A stretch of 64,000 nucleotides of DNA from Archangium sp. (GTDB lineage: Bacteria; Myxococcota; Myxococcia; Myxococcales; Myxococcaceae). The notes beneath the pieces were generated by a model. The model saw only the letters and a program-made list of their open reading frames with translations, was not told the origin of the DNA and did no database searches. A program made the translations under genes and the position numbers. The DNA is taken from positions 62,001 to 126,000 of the forward strand of contig JAUYRZ010000123.1 of NCBI GenBank assembly GCA_030695565.1, read 5' to 3'. Each line of letters starts with the position of its first letter. Positions within the stretch are counted from its first letter, which is position 1. Below are positions 25,630 to 34,142 of the stretch, piece by piece.

Positions 25630-28600
25630 ATGGTCTCAGGCAACGTGATGCGGTGGGCGTGTGCGATTGCGGGCGTCGTGACGGTGGTCAGCGGCTGTGA
25701 CTGCCCGGGCCCCAACCCGCCCGTCAACTGCTCGGACACCACGATTACCTTCGAGACGCCGACGTCGGGGATGACCGTCGACTCGCCTTTTGAAGTGTCG
25801 ATCAACGTCAAGAACGCCGATGGCAGCGCGTTCCCCATCGACGGGGCGCAGCTGAAGGTCAGCGGCGGCGCGGCGATTGACGGCACCGTCAGCGGCAACC
25901 GAGCGACCTTCGCGGGCGTGCCGGGTTCAGCGGGCGCTCAGTCGCTGGTGGCGACCATCGCGTCAGGCACGTGCTCGAAGAGCTCGTCGGCGCAGACCAT
26001 CACCGTGCGTGACGCGTGCAGCACCGCGGCGGTGACTTCGGTGAGTTTCCCCCAGGATATGAACGGGCCCGGACTGGGCGTGCTCAACCGCGTCGAACTT
26101 CCGCCCGGCACCGCTCTGCAGGTTCAGGTCGACGCGACGTGCGTGAACGGTGTGCAGGTTCGCATCAAGCAGGGCAACGTCGAAGTGAGCCCGTTGACGG
26201 ACTTGACCAACGGCTCCGCGCTCATCGCGCTCGCTGGCATCCCCGCGAGTGATTCAGAACGGGTCGACCTCTTCGCTGAACTCGTTCGCGGTGGGATGGT
26301 CATCAATTCGATGGCGGGCAATCCGCAGGCGAGCGCCAGCATCCAGGTGAACCGCGCCCTACCTTCGTGTGCAGTCACTACCACCGGTTCCTTCGGTCCT
26401 TCTGACGACGCAGAACCCGCGGTCGCCGGCTTTCAGATGCGAATCACCGGCACGATGGACTCGACTTCGACCGGGACGCTCACGGTCACGGGCCAAACCC
26501 CGGTTGCGGTCGCCCCGATGATGGGCGTCGATGTTTCCGCAGACTTCACCTTGGCGAACTCCGGCGCGTACACCGCCACCCTCGTCTGCAACGACGCCTT
26601 CGGCAACAGCGTCACGGCCACCGGCATGTTCTCGTTGGACTTCGAGCCGCCCACCATCGCCATCGTCTCTCCGGCGACCGCAGACGGCGGGGCGACGATG
26701 GTCGTCACTCAGTCTCCCCTGCAGATTCAGGTAGCGACGAATGCTGAAGACGGCTCGTTCGCAGAGGTGTTGCGCGACAACGTTTCGGTCGGCGTCGGCA
26801 CCGTCATGGGCGGCATGGTCACGCTGCCCGTCTCCTTCGGCAATGACGGCACGTACACGATCACCGTGCGCGTGAGAGACGCTGCGGGCAATCAGTCCTC
26901 CGCCACCTTCACGGTGAACGTGACGCTCGACGGCTGCGGGGCCGCTTTCTCGCGCCCGATGACTTGCCCTGCGCTCCTCACGCCCTCCCAGTTGCAGGTC
27001 GGCAACTATTCTTTTCAGACCACCAGCAAGACGGTGTGCGTCAATCAGAGCGCCACGCTGTACCGTACGGACATTCTCGGCGACGGTGGAATGCTCGCCG
27101 AAGTTCTCGTCGGCAGCGCGACCGTGTCGGCCGGCGGCGTGACCAACTTCCCTGCGCTTCCGGTCGCGTCGGGTGATTACCGGTTCAGGGCCTCGGTTCA
27201 GAACCTGGCAGACGCCGGGACTAGCGAGGTCAATTGCCACGTGACCGTCGATCTCGATGGACCCGCGATTACCAACCCGATCGTGCCCGGTGCGGCCACC
27301 TTTGCGACGCTCAATGCAGCGCAAGACTCGCAGCCCGCTGTTCCTGGCGTGCAGCGGCCCCTCGTTTTCTCGGCGCGCATCCCCGTCGGCGGAAGCGTTG
27401 ATGTTTGTACGACGCTGGCGGTTGACCCGATGGGCATGCCGTACGCGGCGACCCCCGAGTGCGGGGCCGGTTGGTACCGGCTGCGTCAGGGCGTGACCAG
27501 CCCGGTGAGCGCCTTCACTTTTCCCGAAGGCACCTACTCTGTGAAGGTCGTTGTCGTCGGTGGCGGCGTCACTCCCGCGCCTTCGTCCGCGCCCATCTCG
27601 CTGTTGGTCGATGGCACGCGTCCGTGCGTGACTGCACTGAGCCGCACCCTTCCTCAAGATGCCAACGCCGATGGCCGGTTGAACATTGCTGAGCTTGCGG
27701 GCGGCTCACCTCAGCTGCGCTTCACCCTCGGTTGCGGCGACACTTCGCCTGCCACCCTCGCCGCGGCCGGCCCGGTCGTCGTCCGCGACGTGACCGGTGG
27801 TGTTGCAGGCGCTGTCCGTGCATCGACAGCAGCCTTCGCGACGGGCGCTTACACGGTCACCCTGACCGGCCCGTTCGTGAGCGAGCTCGATCTCGGGCTC
27901 TTCGTCGAGCTGACCGACATCGCCGGTAACAGGAACTTGATCGCGATGAGCAACGACCCCTCGTCGTTCACTTTCCGAGTCGATCCGGTCGCCCCGGTGT
28001 GCAACATCACGGCACCCTCTGCTGCCCTGCTGGGAATCGCGCAAGTGCCAGGGGGCAACCTCGACGTCCAGGTCTCCACCTCAGCGGATGTGGGAACGAA
28101 CGGAGTGAGCATTGCCTTCACAGGGCAAGCGGCGCGCGTCGTTTCGCCTTCGCTGGGTCAGGCGCAGTCGACCTACGCGTTGACGGGCGACAACAGCTAC
28201 ACCGTTGGGGCCTCGTGCACCGACCAGTCTGGCAACGCGACGAACGCCGCGCCTCGCACTACCCGCGTCGATCTCGTGGCGCCGACCTGCAACATCACGG
28301 CGCCAGCCAACATGGCCGTGTCGAGCACCAATGACGTGACGACCACGGTGGCGGTGACCGGTGTTGCCGATGGCGACGTCGTTCAAATCACGTCCACGGT
28401 GGCCGGCATCACGAACAGCCAGCTCACGGTGGCAGGCGCGACCGCGACGCGCACGGTTCGGTACTCCAACGGCGTTCAGACCGTGACGGCAGCCATCAGC
28501 GATGCCGCAGGCAACGTCTGTGTCGCCCCTGCAGGCGGCACGCTGCAGGTTCAGATCACCATCAACAGCACCTCCTGCAATCTCGACTTCGCGACAGGCG

Positions 28601-30990
28601 GGCCCGTGATCACCAACGCCAATGGCAGCTGGGTCAATCGGGCGAGCAACCCCGCGGGAACGTCTCCCTTCACCACCACCATCGGAGCGTTGACCTCTGA
28701 CTGCGGTGGGGGCCGCAACGTGTACCTCTACGCTGGCGCACCCTCGGCAACCCCCTCGGGTACGCCCCAGGTAACCAACGCGAGCGGTGCCGTGAGCTTC
28801 GCTGGCACGAGCTTGACCGATGGGCAGCAGTACACGGTCAGCATCGACAATGGGGCTGGCGTCTTGACGCACCGGAGCTTCATCGCCAGCTTCGCTGTGC
28901 CCAACATTCCGAGCATCGCGTTGCAGCGGTCTGCCGCGCAGGTCGTCAACATCCCCGTCGCTCTCAACGCTGCGCTCGTCTTCGGGGCCGCGTCGGGGAA
29001 TCGCCGGGTCGAGACCGCGACGGTGACTGACATGGTGTTCGGCGATCTCGAAGGCGCGGCCGATGCGCAGTTTCAGCTGACGCTGACGGGCATCGAGGGC
29101 GCGCGCGTCGGCACCTTGAATGCCGAACTCGATATTCTCGAAGGTGCCACCTCGTTGCTCGCGCAGCCAGTGCAGGTCACCTCAGCGGCGTTTACCCCGA
29201 CCTTGCCGCGCTTGCGGCTCGCGCACCGCGCGGATGAGACGACGACGACGCTCGTCATTCGCGTCACCTCGCCTGCCGGCAACGTCTTCGTGAGCACGCA
29301 CCCGGCTCAAGTTGACGTGATCGCGCCTGCAGCACCCAGCGTGGCTCAGAACCTGACTTCGAGCCGCCGGGCAACGGTGGGCCTGACGTGGATGCCGGTC
29401 TTCGACGATGACGTGACCAGCACCAGCGGCGGTCTGGTCGGTGGCACGCCTGCAGCGGGCTACGACCTGCGGTGGACGACGAGCTCGGTGCCTTTCAACA
29501 ACTCGATGGCAGCCGAGTCTGACTTCTTTGGCACGTCTGCCCGTACCGAAGAGCTGATTAGCTGGGATTCCGCAGCCATCTCCCGCTCGCTGACCGTTCC
29601 TTCCTTGAGCTCGTACTTCATCGTTGTTCGCGCGCGCGACGAGGTGGGGAACTACTCGGCGTTCACAGCGCCCACTCAGGTGCTCAACGCAGCCACCGAG
29701 ACGCAGCTTTCCGATGGTGTCGCCGGTTCTGCGTTCGGTGCCTCCGTCAATGCTTCGCGTGACCTCAGCGGTGACGGCGTCAACGACATCGTGGTGGCTG
29801 CTCCGACGACGTCTGCCACCGGTGTCGGCGCGGTGTACGTCTTCCGCGGCGGGGCGACGCTGACGAACCAGGCGACCTGCGGCACCGGTTGTCAGCAGAT
29901 CCTTCCGCCGGATGGTCAGGCCGGTCAGTTCGGCGCGGACATCTCGGTGGGCAATGTCGGCGAGACCGGCAACGACCTCATCGTTGCCCAGCCGCGCTGG
30001 AGCGCCAACCTCGGTCGGGTGTTCATCTTCTTCGGCGGCGCGGGCAACATCGATACGACCCAGTTCATCGAGATCCGTGGAACGGCCCAGAGCACGTTCT
30101 TTGGTTCATCGGCTCGCGTAATCCAAAGCATCGACGGCGACGCGCTCGACGAGCTCGCGATCTCGACGCCGACCTGGGACTTGACGAACGCGAACACGGC
30201 GCTTCGGAGCATCGGTCGCGTGTACATCTTCCGCGGTAGAACGCGTGCGGCGTGGCAGGCGCTTGGTGCGACGGTTCCTCTGACTGCCGCTGACTGGGTC
30301 ATCGATGGCCCCAACCCTCGCTACGGTACGGGCAACGCCTACGGCCAGAACCGCCGAGGGCTCGTTTCACTCGGTGACCTCGACGGGGACGGCCGTGGTG
30401 AGTTCTCCATTCCGGTCTCTCGTGAGCTCGCTTCGCGCTTCCAGATCTGGCGCGGCTCGACTGTTGCCGGGGCAGTCGCTCCGTTGCTCTCGTCGCAGGC
30501 GCTTCAAGATCTCAGCGACTCCCCTGGTACGGGCACAGGCCTGAACGGCTTTGGTGCTGTCGCAGTGGGAGGGCTGGACATCACCGGTGATGGAGGAGTC
30601 GACCTTCTCGTCTCGAACCCTCGGCTGGATCGCATCTACCTCTACCCCGGCCTCACTTCCTCCGGCGCTTCGGGGGCTCCAGTTCAGATCGTGGGTGTGA
30701 ATCGTGCAGGCGGCTCGCTGGCAGCCTGTGACTTCAGCGGAGACGGCTTTATCGACGTCATGGCTGGCGAGGCTGGCAGCATTCCGACGACCGCGTGGGC
30801 TCTCTTCTCCGTCGGCGGTGCCCTTCCTGGCTTCGGCGCGCCACAGGACCACTTCGCGTCGGCTGTCCGTGGCAATGGGGCGACCAGTTTCATGGGTGCA
30901 TCTGTCTCGTGCGCGGAAGTCTCCGGCGATACTCTTCCCGATTTTCTAGTTGGTGACTCCGCAGCAGGCATCGTGAGGATCCTGAGATGA
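25630..30990 (+). CDS. Giant Ig-like/FG-GAP repeat lipoprotein
   Basis: About 1786 residues. From the ATG at 25630 the signal segment ends in the lipobox VVSGC (Cys23); an in-frame GTG at 25591 is less likely. Residues 40-1230 hold roughly ten to twelve Ig-like beta domains with recurring YTVTLTG-, GSYTVTA- and DAAGN-type strands and paired Cys. A fibronectin-like segment near 1245-1350 follows. The C-terminal 430 residues contain FG-GAP/integrin-propeller repeats with calcium-loop cores DLSGDGVNDIVVAAP, DLDGDGRGEFSI, DITGDGGVDLLVS and DFSGDGFIDVMAG. It is probably a surface-exposed adhesin or binding scaffold. Its stop overlaps the start of the Cys-rich peptide gene (ATGA). Confidence 0.85.
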   Translation: MVSGNVMRWACAIAGVVTVVSGCDCPGPNPPVNCSDTTITFETPTSGMTVDSPFEVSINVKNADGSAFPIDGAQLKVSGGAAIDGTVSGNRATFAGVPGSAGAQSLVATIASGTCSKSSSAQTITVRDACSTAAVTSVSFPQDMNGPGLGVLNRVELPPGTALQVQVDATCVNGVQVRIKQGNVEVSPLTDLTNGSALIALAGIPASDSERVDLFAELVRGGMVINSMAGNPQASASIQVNRALPSCAVTTTGSFGPSDDAEPAVAGFQMRITGTMDSTSTGTLTVTGQTPVAVAPMMGVDVSADFTLANSGAYTATLVCNDAFGNSVTATGMFSLDFEPPTIAIVSPATADGGATMVVTQSPLQIQVATNAEDGSFAEVLRDNVSVGVGTVMGGMVTLPVSFGNDGTYTITVRVRDAAGNQSSATFTVNVTLDGCGAAFSRPMTCPALLTPSQLQVGNYSFQTTSKTVCVNQSATLYRTDILGDGGMLAEVLVGSATVSAGGVTNFPALPVASGDYRFRASVQNLADAGTSEVNCHVTVDLDGPAITNPIVPGAATFATLNAAQDSQPAVPGVQRPLVFSARIPVGGSVDVCTTLAVDPMGMPYAATPECGAGWYRLRQGVTSPVSAFTFPEGTYSVKVVVVGGGVTPAPSSAPISLLVDGTRPCVTALSRTLPQDANADGRLNIAELAGGSPQLRFTLGCGDTSPATLAAAGPVVVRDVTGGVAGAVRASTAAFATGAYTVTLTGPFVSELDLGLFVELTDIAGNRNLIAMSNDPSSFTFRVDPVAPVCNITAPSAALLGIAQVPGGNLDVQVSTSADVGTNGVSIAFTGQAARVVSPSLGQAQSTYALTGDNSYTVGASCTDQSGNATNAAPRTTRVDLVAPTCNITAPANMAVSSTNDVTTTVAVTGVADGDVVQITSTVAGITNSQLTVAGATATRTVRYSNGVQTVTAAISDAAGNVCVAPAGGTLQVQITINSTSCNLDFATGGPVITNANGSWVNRASNPAGTSPFTTTIGALTSDCGGGRNVYLYAGAPSATPSGTPQVTNASGAVSFAGTSLTDGQQYTVSIDNGAGVLTHRSFIASFAVPNIPSIALQRSAAQVVNIPVALNAALVFGAASGNRRVETATVTDMVFGDLEGAADAQFQLTLTGIEGARVGTLNAELDILEGATSLLAQPVQVTSAAFTPTLPRLRLAHRADETTTTLVIRVTSPAGNVFVSTHPAQVDVIAPAAPSVAQNLTSSRRATVGLTWMPVFDDDVTSTSGGLVGGTPAAGYDLRWTTSSVPFNNSMAAESDFFGTSARTEELISWDSAAISRSLTVPSLSSYFIVVRARDEVGNYSAFTAPTQVLNAATETQLSDGVAGSAFGASVNASRDLSGDGVNDIVVAAPTTSATGVGAVYVFRGGATLTNQATCGTGCQQILPPDGQAGQFGADISVGNVGETGNDLIVAQPRWSANLGRVFIFFGGAGNIDTTQFIEIRGTAQSTFFGSSARVIQSIDGDALDELAISTPTWDLTNANTALRSIGRVYIFRGRTRAAWQALGATVPLTAADWVIDGPNPRYGTGNAYGQNRRGLVSLGDLDGDGRGEFSIPVSRELASRFQIWRGSTVAGAVAPLLSSQALQDLSDSPGTGTGLNGFGAVAVGGLDITGDGGVDLLVSNPRLDRIYLYPGLTSSGASGAPVQIVGVNRAGGSLAACDFSGDGFIDVMAGEAGSIPTTAWALFSVGGALPGFGAPQDHFASAVRGNGATSFMGASVSCAEVSGDTLPDFLVGDSAAGIVRILR

Positions 30991-31160
30991 CGTCCAAAAA
31001 GCAGTACGCCTCCCCTCAAGTTCGACTGGTGCCTGGTACCACCGCGAGTGCTGTTCAGTTGCTGGCCTGCAGCGGCTTGAACGTGGCCGTCTGTCCTGAG
31101 GCGCCGGATTGTTGCGCGCCTTCAGCCAATCAGTGCGCAGACGAGTGCACTCCGTTTTGA
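30987..31160 (+). CDS. 57-residue Cys-rich peptide, candidate modified-peptide precursor
   Basis: The ATG overlaps the stop of the lipoprotein gene (ATGA), so translation is coupled. The N-terminal half, beginning MTSKKQYASPQVRLVPG, is basic and cysteine-free. Its Y7-x-x-P10-x-V12 resembles the YxxPxL recognition motif of lasso-type leader peptides bound by PqqD-like domains. The C-terminal half holds all six Cys (28, 36, 42, 43, 50, 54) among Pro, Asp and Ala and ends CTPF. No signal peptide is obvious. It may be a RiPP precursor or a small disulphide protein that partners the lipoprotein. I do not recognise a family. The convergent Uma2 gene ends 13 nt away. Confidence 0.7.
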   Translation: MTSKKQYASPQVRLVPGTTASAVQLLACSGLNVAVCPEAPDCCAPSANQCADECTPF

Positions 31161-31173
31161 CCTGAGCGGAGGT

Positions 31174-31710
31174 CTAGCTCGGCACTTTCCACAACTCGCC
31201 GAGCGGCATTTCGAGACCTAAGAAGGTGGCCGTCCTGAAGAGGACGTCGCCTTCCAACTGCTCTTCGAGCAGCAGCTCCTGGCCCTTCAGCACGTAGCGC
31301 TGCAGCGTTCGCTTCTCGGGATCGATGAGCCAGTACTCAGCGGTTCCGATCGAGGCGTAACCCGCAAGCTTCTCCACTGAATCGAATCGAGCGCTCGAGG
31401 GCGAGATGACCTCGACCGCGAGGTCGGGCCCGCCTTCGCTCAGCGCCTGCTCGGGGATCACCCGGCCGGGCTTGAAGTACTGCACGTCAGGCATGAAGGC
31501 CTGCTCGTCGCTGATGCGGATTTTGTAGCCCGAGCTCAGCACGTTGCCGCCCGCTCCCGCCCTTCTCCAGGCCGTCAAGAAGTAGGCGACCATCGTTACG
31601 ATGTGCTCATGCAAGTGCGTTGGAACGTCGGTCTCCATCAGCTGGCCGCCGACCAACTCGCGTCGGTCGTCATCCGGCAGCGCGACGAACTGGCTCCAGG
31701 TCACTTGCAT
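31174..31710 (-). CDS. Uma2-family (PD-(D/E)xK) putative nuclease, copy 1
   Basis: The protein has 178 residues. The Uma2/DUF820 core is visible: WSQFVALPDDDRRELVGGQL, HEHIVTMVAYFL, FMPDVQYFKPGRV, GGPDLAVEVISPSS and YASIGTAEYWLIDPEKRTL. The Asp, Glu and following polar residues fit the PD-(D/E)xK nuclease fold. The ATG at 31710 has a short GAGG just upstream. Copy 2 starts 800 bp away, agrees over most residues, and shares its promoter-proximal DNA, so the pair arose by tandem duplication. Uma2 genes are common, often multicopy, and their role is not well established. Confidence 0.88.
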   Translation of the reverse strand: MQVTWSQFVALPDDDRRELVGGQLMETDVPTHLHEHIVTMVAYFLTAWRRAGAGGNVLSSGYKIRISDEQAFMPDVQYFKPGRVIPEQALSEGGPDLAVEVISPSSARFDSVEKLAGYASIGTAEYWLIDPEKRTLQRYVLKGQELLLEEQLEGDVLFRTATFLGLEMPLGELWKVPS

Positions 31711-31734
31711 GGCCTCAGTCTAATAAGGGAGACA

Positions 31735-31770
31735 CGCGAAGGAGTTGGGCCCCCAGCCAGCTCCTTCGCG
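31735..31770. repeat. Long palindrome upstream of Uma2 copy 1
   Basis: CGCGAAGGAG at 31735-31744 pairs with CTCCTTCGCG at 31761-31770, with inner TGG/CCA pairing around a C-rich loop. The same element recurs at 32532-32571 in front of copy 2. It could be an operator, a transcript hairpin or a mobile repeat trace. Confidence 0.6.
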
Positions 31771-31838
31771 TCTACGACCATCGGGCCCGCCCCAAACCAA
31801 CCCCTTGTTTCCGCCCTCGCTAAATGAGACGGGCTGCT

Positions 31839-31920
31839 GGTCGAACTTCGCCGCGGTGGGCTGGTGCTGACGGCACTCCGCTTGTGTTCGTCGCGTTCGT
31901 CGGCCAGGCGCGCTCTGAGC
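31839..31920 (+). pseudogene. Decayed 5' fragment of the metallo-beta-lactamase-fold gene
   Basis: The stretch starting GGTCGAACTTCGCCGCGG is identical over 18 bases to codons 2-8 of the gene at 32749. It continues with a recognisable match through GGGCT.GTGCTG..GGCACTCCG and TCGC.TTCGTC....GCGC..TC.GA, with indels. No usable reading frame remains. It is the expected by-product of a tandem duplication that copied the divergent Uma2/MBL intergenic region. Confidence 0.6.
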
Positions 31921-31943
31921 CCGCCAACGCCGACGTTGGATCC

Positions 31944-32510
31944 TCAGTTCGGCACGTTCCACAACTCGGCGAGTGGCACTTCGAGACCTGAGAAGGTCGC
32001 CGGCCTGAAGAGGACCTCCCCTTCCAGCACCTCTTCCAGCATCAGCTGTCGGCCGTTCAACAGGTAGCGGTGCAGCGTTCGCTGCTCGGGGTCGATGAGC
32101 CAGTACTCCGCGGTGCCGATCGATGCGTAGCCTTCGAGCTTCTCGACCTGATCGTAGTGAACGCTCGACGGTGAGATGATCTCAACCGCCAAATCTGGAC
32201 CGCCCTCAATGAGCCCCTGCTTGGGCACCACTCGGCCCGACTTGAAGTACTGCACGTCGGGCATGAAGGCCTGATCGTCGCGGATGCGCACCTTGTATCC
32301 AGAAGCCAGCACGCGGCCGCCGCCTCCCGCCTTCCGCCAGAGCGTCAGGAAGTGGCTCAGCATAACCACGATGTGCTCATGCAAGTCGGTTGGCATTTCG
32401 AGCTCCTTCAGCCGCCCACCGATCAACTCGCGTCGATCGTCATCGGGCAGCGCGATGAAGTCGCTCCACGTGACCCCAGGCTGTGGAATCCTTTGCATGC
32501 CCGTCATCAT
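31944..32510 (-). CDS. Uma2-family (PD-(D/E)xK) putative nuclease, copy 2
   Basis: 188 residues from the ATG at 32510, chosen because GGGAGG lies 5 nt upstream; the frame stays open to 32555 without a ribosome site. The Uma2 core is the same as in copy 1: WSDFIALPDDDRRELIGGRL, FMPDVQYFKSGRV, GGPDLAVEIISPSS and YASIGTAEYWLIDPEQRTL. Divergence from copy 1 is scattered through the protein, so both copies appear intact. It is divergent from the metallo-beta-lactamase-fold gene at 32749, which is probably the ancestral arrangement. Confidence 0.88.
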   Translation of the reverse strand: MMTGMQRIPQPGVTWSDFIALPDDDRRELIGGRLKELEMPTDLHEHIVVMLSHFLTLWRKAGGGGRVLASGYKVRIRDDQAFMPDVQYFKSGRVVPKQGLIEGGPDLAVEIISPSSVHYDQVEKLEGYASIGTAEYWLIDPEQRTLHRYLLNGRQLMLEEVLEGEVLFRPATFSGLEVPLAELWNVPN

Positions 32511-32531
32511 AATCGCCTCCCTCAAAAGGGA

Positions 32532-32571
32532 GACGCGAAGGAGTTGGGCCCCCACCCAACTCCCTCGCGTC
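32532..32571. repeat. Long palindrome upstream of Uma2 copy 2
   Basis: GACGCGAAGGAGTTGGG (32532-32548) is followed after a CCCCCA spacer by CCCAACTCCCTCGCGTC (32555-32571), a 17-bp inverted repeat with one mismatch. It is the better-preserved copy of the element at 31735-31770. Confidence 0.65.
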
Positions 32572-32748
32572 TACGACCATCGGGCCCGCCCAAAACCAAC
32601 CCCTTGTTACCGCCCGACGTGAGGACTCATGAGCAGGGGGTGGGCCAGAGTTAAGTCCCCGAGACTGTGGGGTCGACCTGCCTGAGCGGGTCCTGCTTCT
32701 CGGACGGGCGTGGTCGCTCCATAGGCAGCTCTCGCGTATTGAGAAGGA

Positions 32749-33717
32749 ATGCCGGTCGAACTTCGCCGCGGAGGGCTCGTGCTGCAGGGCACTCCGTTGT
32801 GGTTCGACGCGCGCACCAAGTCCCCCGTCGCCTTCGTCAGTCACGCGCACTCCGATCACATCGCCCGGCATGAACGGGTGATCGCCACCCCCGAAACCCT
32901 CGCGCTGATGACCCACCGGCTGGGGCCGCTCGAGGCCACCACGCCCTTTCGCTACGGCGAGACGCTCGGGCACGAAGACCTGCACCTCGAGTGTTTCTCC
33001 GCCGGCCACGTGTTCGGCTCAGCGCAGATTCGCGTCACCCGGTCCGATGGGCATCGGCTCGTCTACACCGGTGATGTCTCGCTCGAGCCCGCGCTCACCG
33101 CACAGGCCGCTCCGGTGCTGAGCTGCGAGACGCTCATCATCGAGTCGACCTTCGGCCACCCGAAGTACCGCTTTCCTCCCCGCGCGCAGGTCTACGACGA
33201 GGTGGCCGACTGGGCGCGCCGGCAGCTGGCGCGTGGGGTGCGGCCCATTCTGCTCGCGTACTCCCTGGGCAAGTCGCAGGAGACCATTCGGCAGCTGGCG
33301 GTACGGGGGCTGAAGGTCTGTGCGCATCCCAAGATTCACGAGGTGGCGCAGATCTACGAACAGCTCGGCATGCCCGTCGGCGCCCGGCGTTTCGATGGCT
33401 CCTTCCTGGACGATGAGGTCGGGTTGTTCCCTCCCTTCCGACGGGGGGATTCACTGGCTCACGTGGGGCCTCGATCGTTGGCGGCGTTGACCGGCTGGGC
33501 GCTCGAGCCGTGGGGCGCGCGGCGCAGCGGGGCGGACGTCGCGTTTCCGGTTTCCGACCACGCCGACTTTCCTTCGCTGGTCGCCTACGCCCAGAAGAGT
33601 GGGGCCCGCGAGGTCATCACCGTTCATGGCTTTGCTGCGGAGTTGGCGGCTGAGTTGCGAGCGCTCGGCATGTTTGCTCGCGCGGTGACTGAGCAGGTTC
33701 AAATGGTGTTGTTGTAG
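32749..33717 (+). CDS. Metallo-beta-lactamase-fold exonuclease-like protein
   Basis: The protein has 322 residues. The metal site is seen as SHAHSDH (HxHxDH), then a later SAGHVFGSAQ His and YTGDVSLEP Asp. A beta-CASP-like region follows with AYSLGKSQETIRQL and a terminal FPVSDHADF and ITVHGF His. This is the pattern of mRNA 3'-end-processing-like nucleases and of the exonucleases found beside DNA ligases. A DNA or RNA hydrolase acting in the cytoplasm is inferred; no ligase gene is adjacent. The ATG follows AGAAGGA closely. A decayed copy of its first codons lies at 31839. Confidence 0.85.
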   Translation: MPVELRRGGLVLQGTPLWFDARTKSPVAFVSHAHSDHIARHERVIATPETLALMTHRLGPLEATTPFRYGETLGHEDLHLECFSAGHVFGSAQIRVTRSDGHRLVYTGDVSLEPALTAQAAPVLSCETLIIESTFGHPKYRFPPRAQVYDEVADWARRQLARGVRPILLAYSLGKSQETIRQLAVRGLKVCAHPKIHEVAQIYEQLGMPVGARRFDGSFLDDEVGLFPPFRRGDSLAHVGPRSLAALTGWALEPWGARRSGADVAFPVSDHADFPSLVAYAQKSGAREVITVHGFAAELAAELRALGMFARAVTEQVQMVLL

Positions 33718-33719
33718 TG

Positions 33720-33760
33720 ACCCCTCACCCCGACCCTCTCCCCGGAGGGGCGAGGGAGAC
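33720..33760. repeat. Dispersed CCCTCACCC-GACCCTCTCCCC hairpin repeat
   Basis: CCCCTCACCCCGACCCTCTCCCCGGAGGGGCGAGGGAGA lies directly after the stop of the metallo-beta-lactamase gene. Variants recur at 34876, 39787, 63138 and 63199. The CTCCCC/GGGGAG core can form a hairpin in RNA. Confidence 0.7.
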
Positions 33761-33764
33761 TGAT

Positions 33765-34142
33765 ATGAGGAAGACCGTGAAGGCCCTTCGACTCGTGCTG
33801 CTTGGGGAAGTGCACCCGGCTGTCGTCACCACCGTCGACTTCGATGACGCCGACGGGCTGCGGCTCGATGCCGACTTGATCGCAGCGGCCGGCTTCGTCG
33901 AGCACGAGAAGGTCGAGCTCTCCGATCTCTCCACCGGTACCCGGCTCTCGATTCAAGTGCGGCGCGGCAAGGCGGGCGAGGTCGGCGTGTGCGGCGCGGC
34001 CGCGCTCCTCATCAAGCCGGGAACGCGACTCACTCTCGCCAGCTTCGGCTGGATGAAAGAGAAGGCCGCCTCGAAGCACCAACCCTCCATCGTGCGCGTC
34101 GACGAGGAGAACCGGCCCGTGAAGAAGTCGAAGGCCGGCTGA
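33765..34142 (+). CDS. PanD-like (aspartate decarboxylase fold) protein lacking the pyruvoyl serine
   Basis: 125 residues from the ATG at 33765, preceded by GAGGGAG. It aligns with aspartate 1-decarboxylase over nearly its whole length: HPAVVTTVDF against HRVKVTHADL, AAAGFVEHEKVE, STGTRLSIQV (Arg54 kept), CGAAA and TLASFGWM. In that gapless alignment the self-cleaving Gly24-Ser25 reads Asp-Gly, Lys9 is Glu and Tyr58 is Gln. It should therefore not form the pyruvoyl cofactor or make beta-alanine. The stop overlaps the start of the HprK-like gene (TGATG), so the two are co-translated. A repurposed PanD fold is inferred. Confidence 0.7.
   Translation: MRKTVKALRLVLLGEVHPAVVTTVDFDDADGLRLDADLIAAAGFVEHEKVELSDLSTGTRLSIQVRRGKAGEVGVCGAAALLIKPGTRLTLASFGWMKEKAASKHQPSIVRVDEENRPVKKSKAG

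Larger units (their letters stand above)
31174..32854. repeat. Tandem duplication unit (Uma2 gene plus upstream DNA and start of the MBL gene)
   Basis: Unit 1 (31174-31920) and unit 2 (31944-32854) hold, in the same order, a Uma2 gene, a palindromic hairpin, the shared block CGACCATCGGGCCCGCCC...AACCAACCCCTTGTT and the 5' end of the metallo-beta-lactamase-fold gene. Unit 1 is missing roughly 130 bp between the shared block and the gene fragment. Confidence 0.7.

Noticed and set aside
31174-32571. Insertion sequence or transposon around the Uma2 genes
   Set aside because: No transposase, and the repeats are explained by tandem duplication including the neighbouring gene start.
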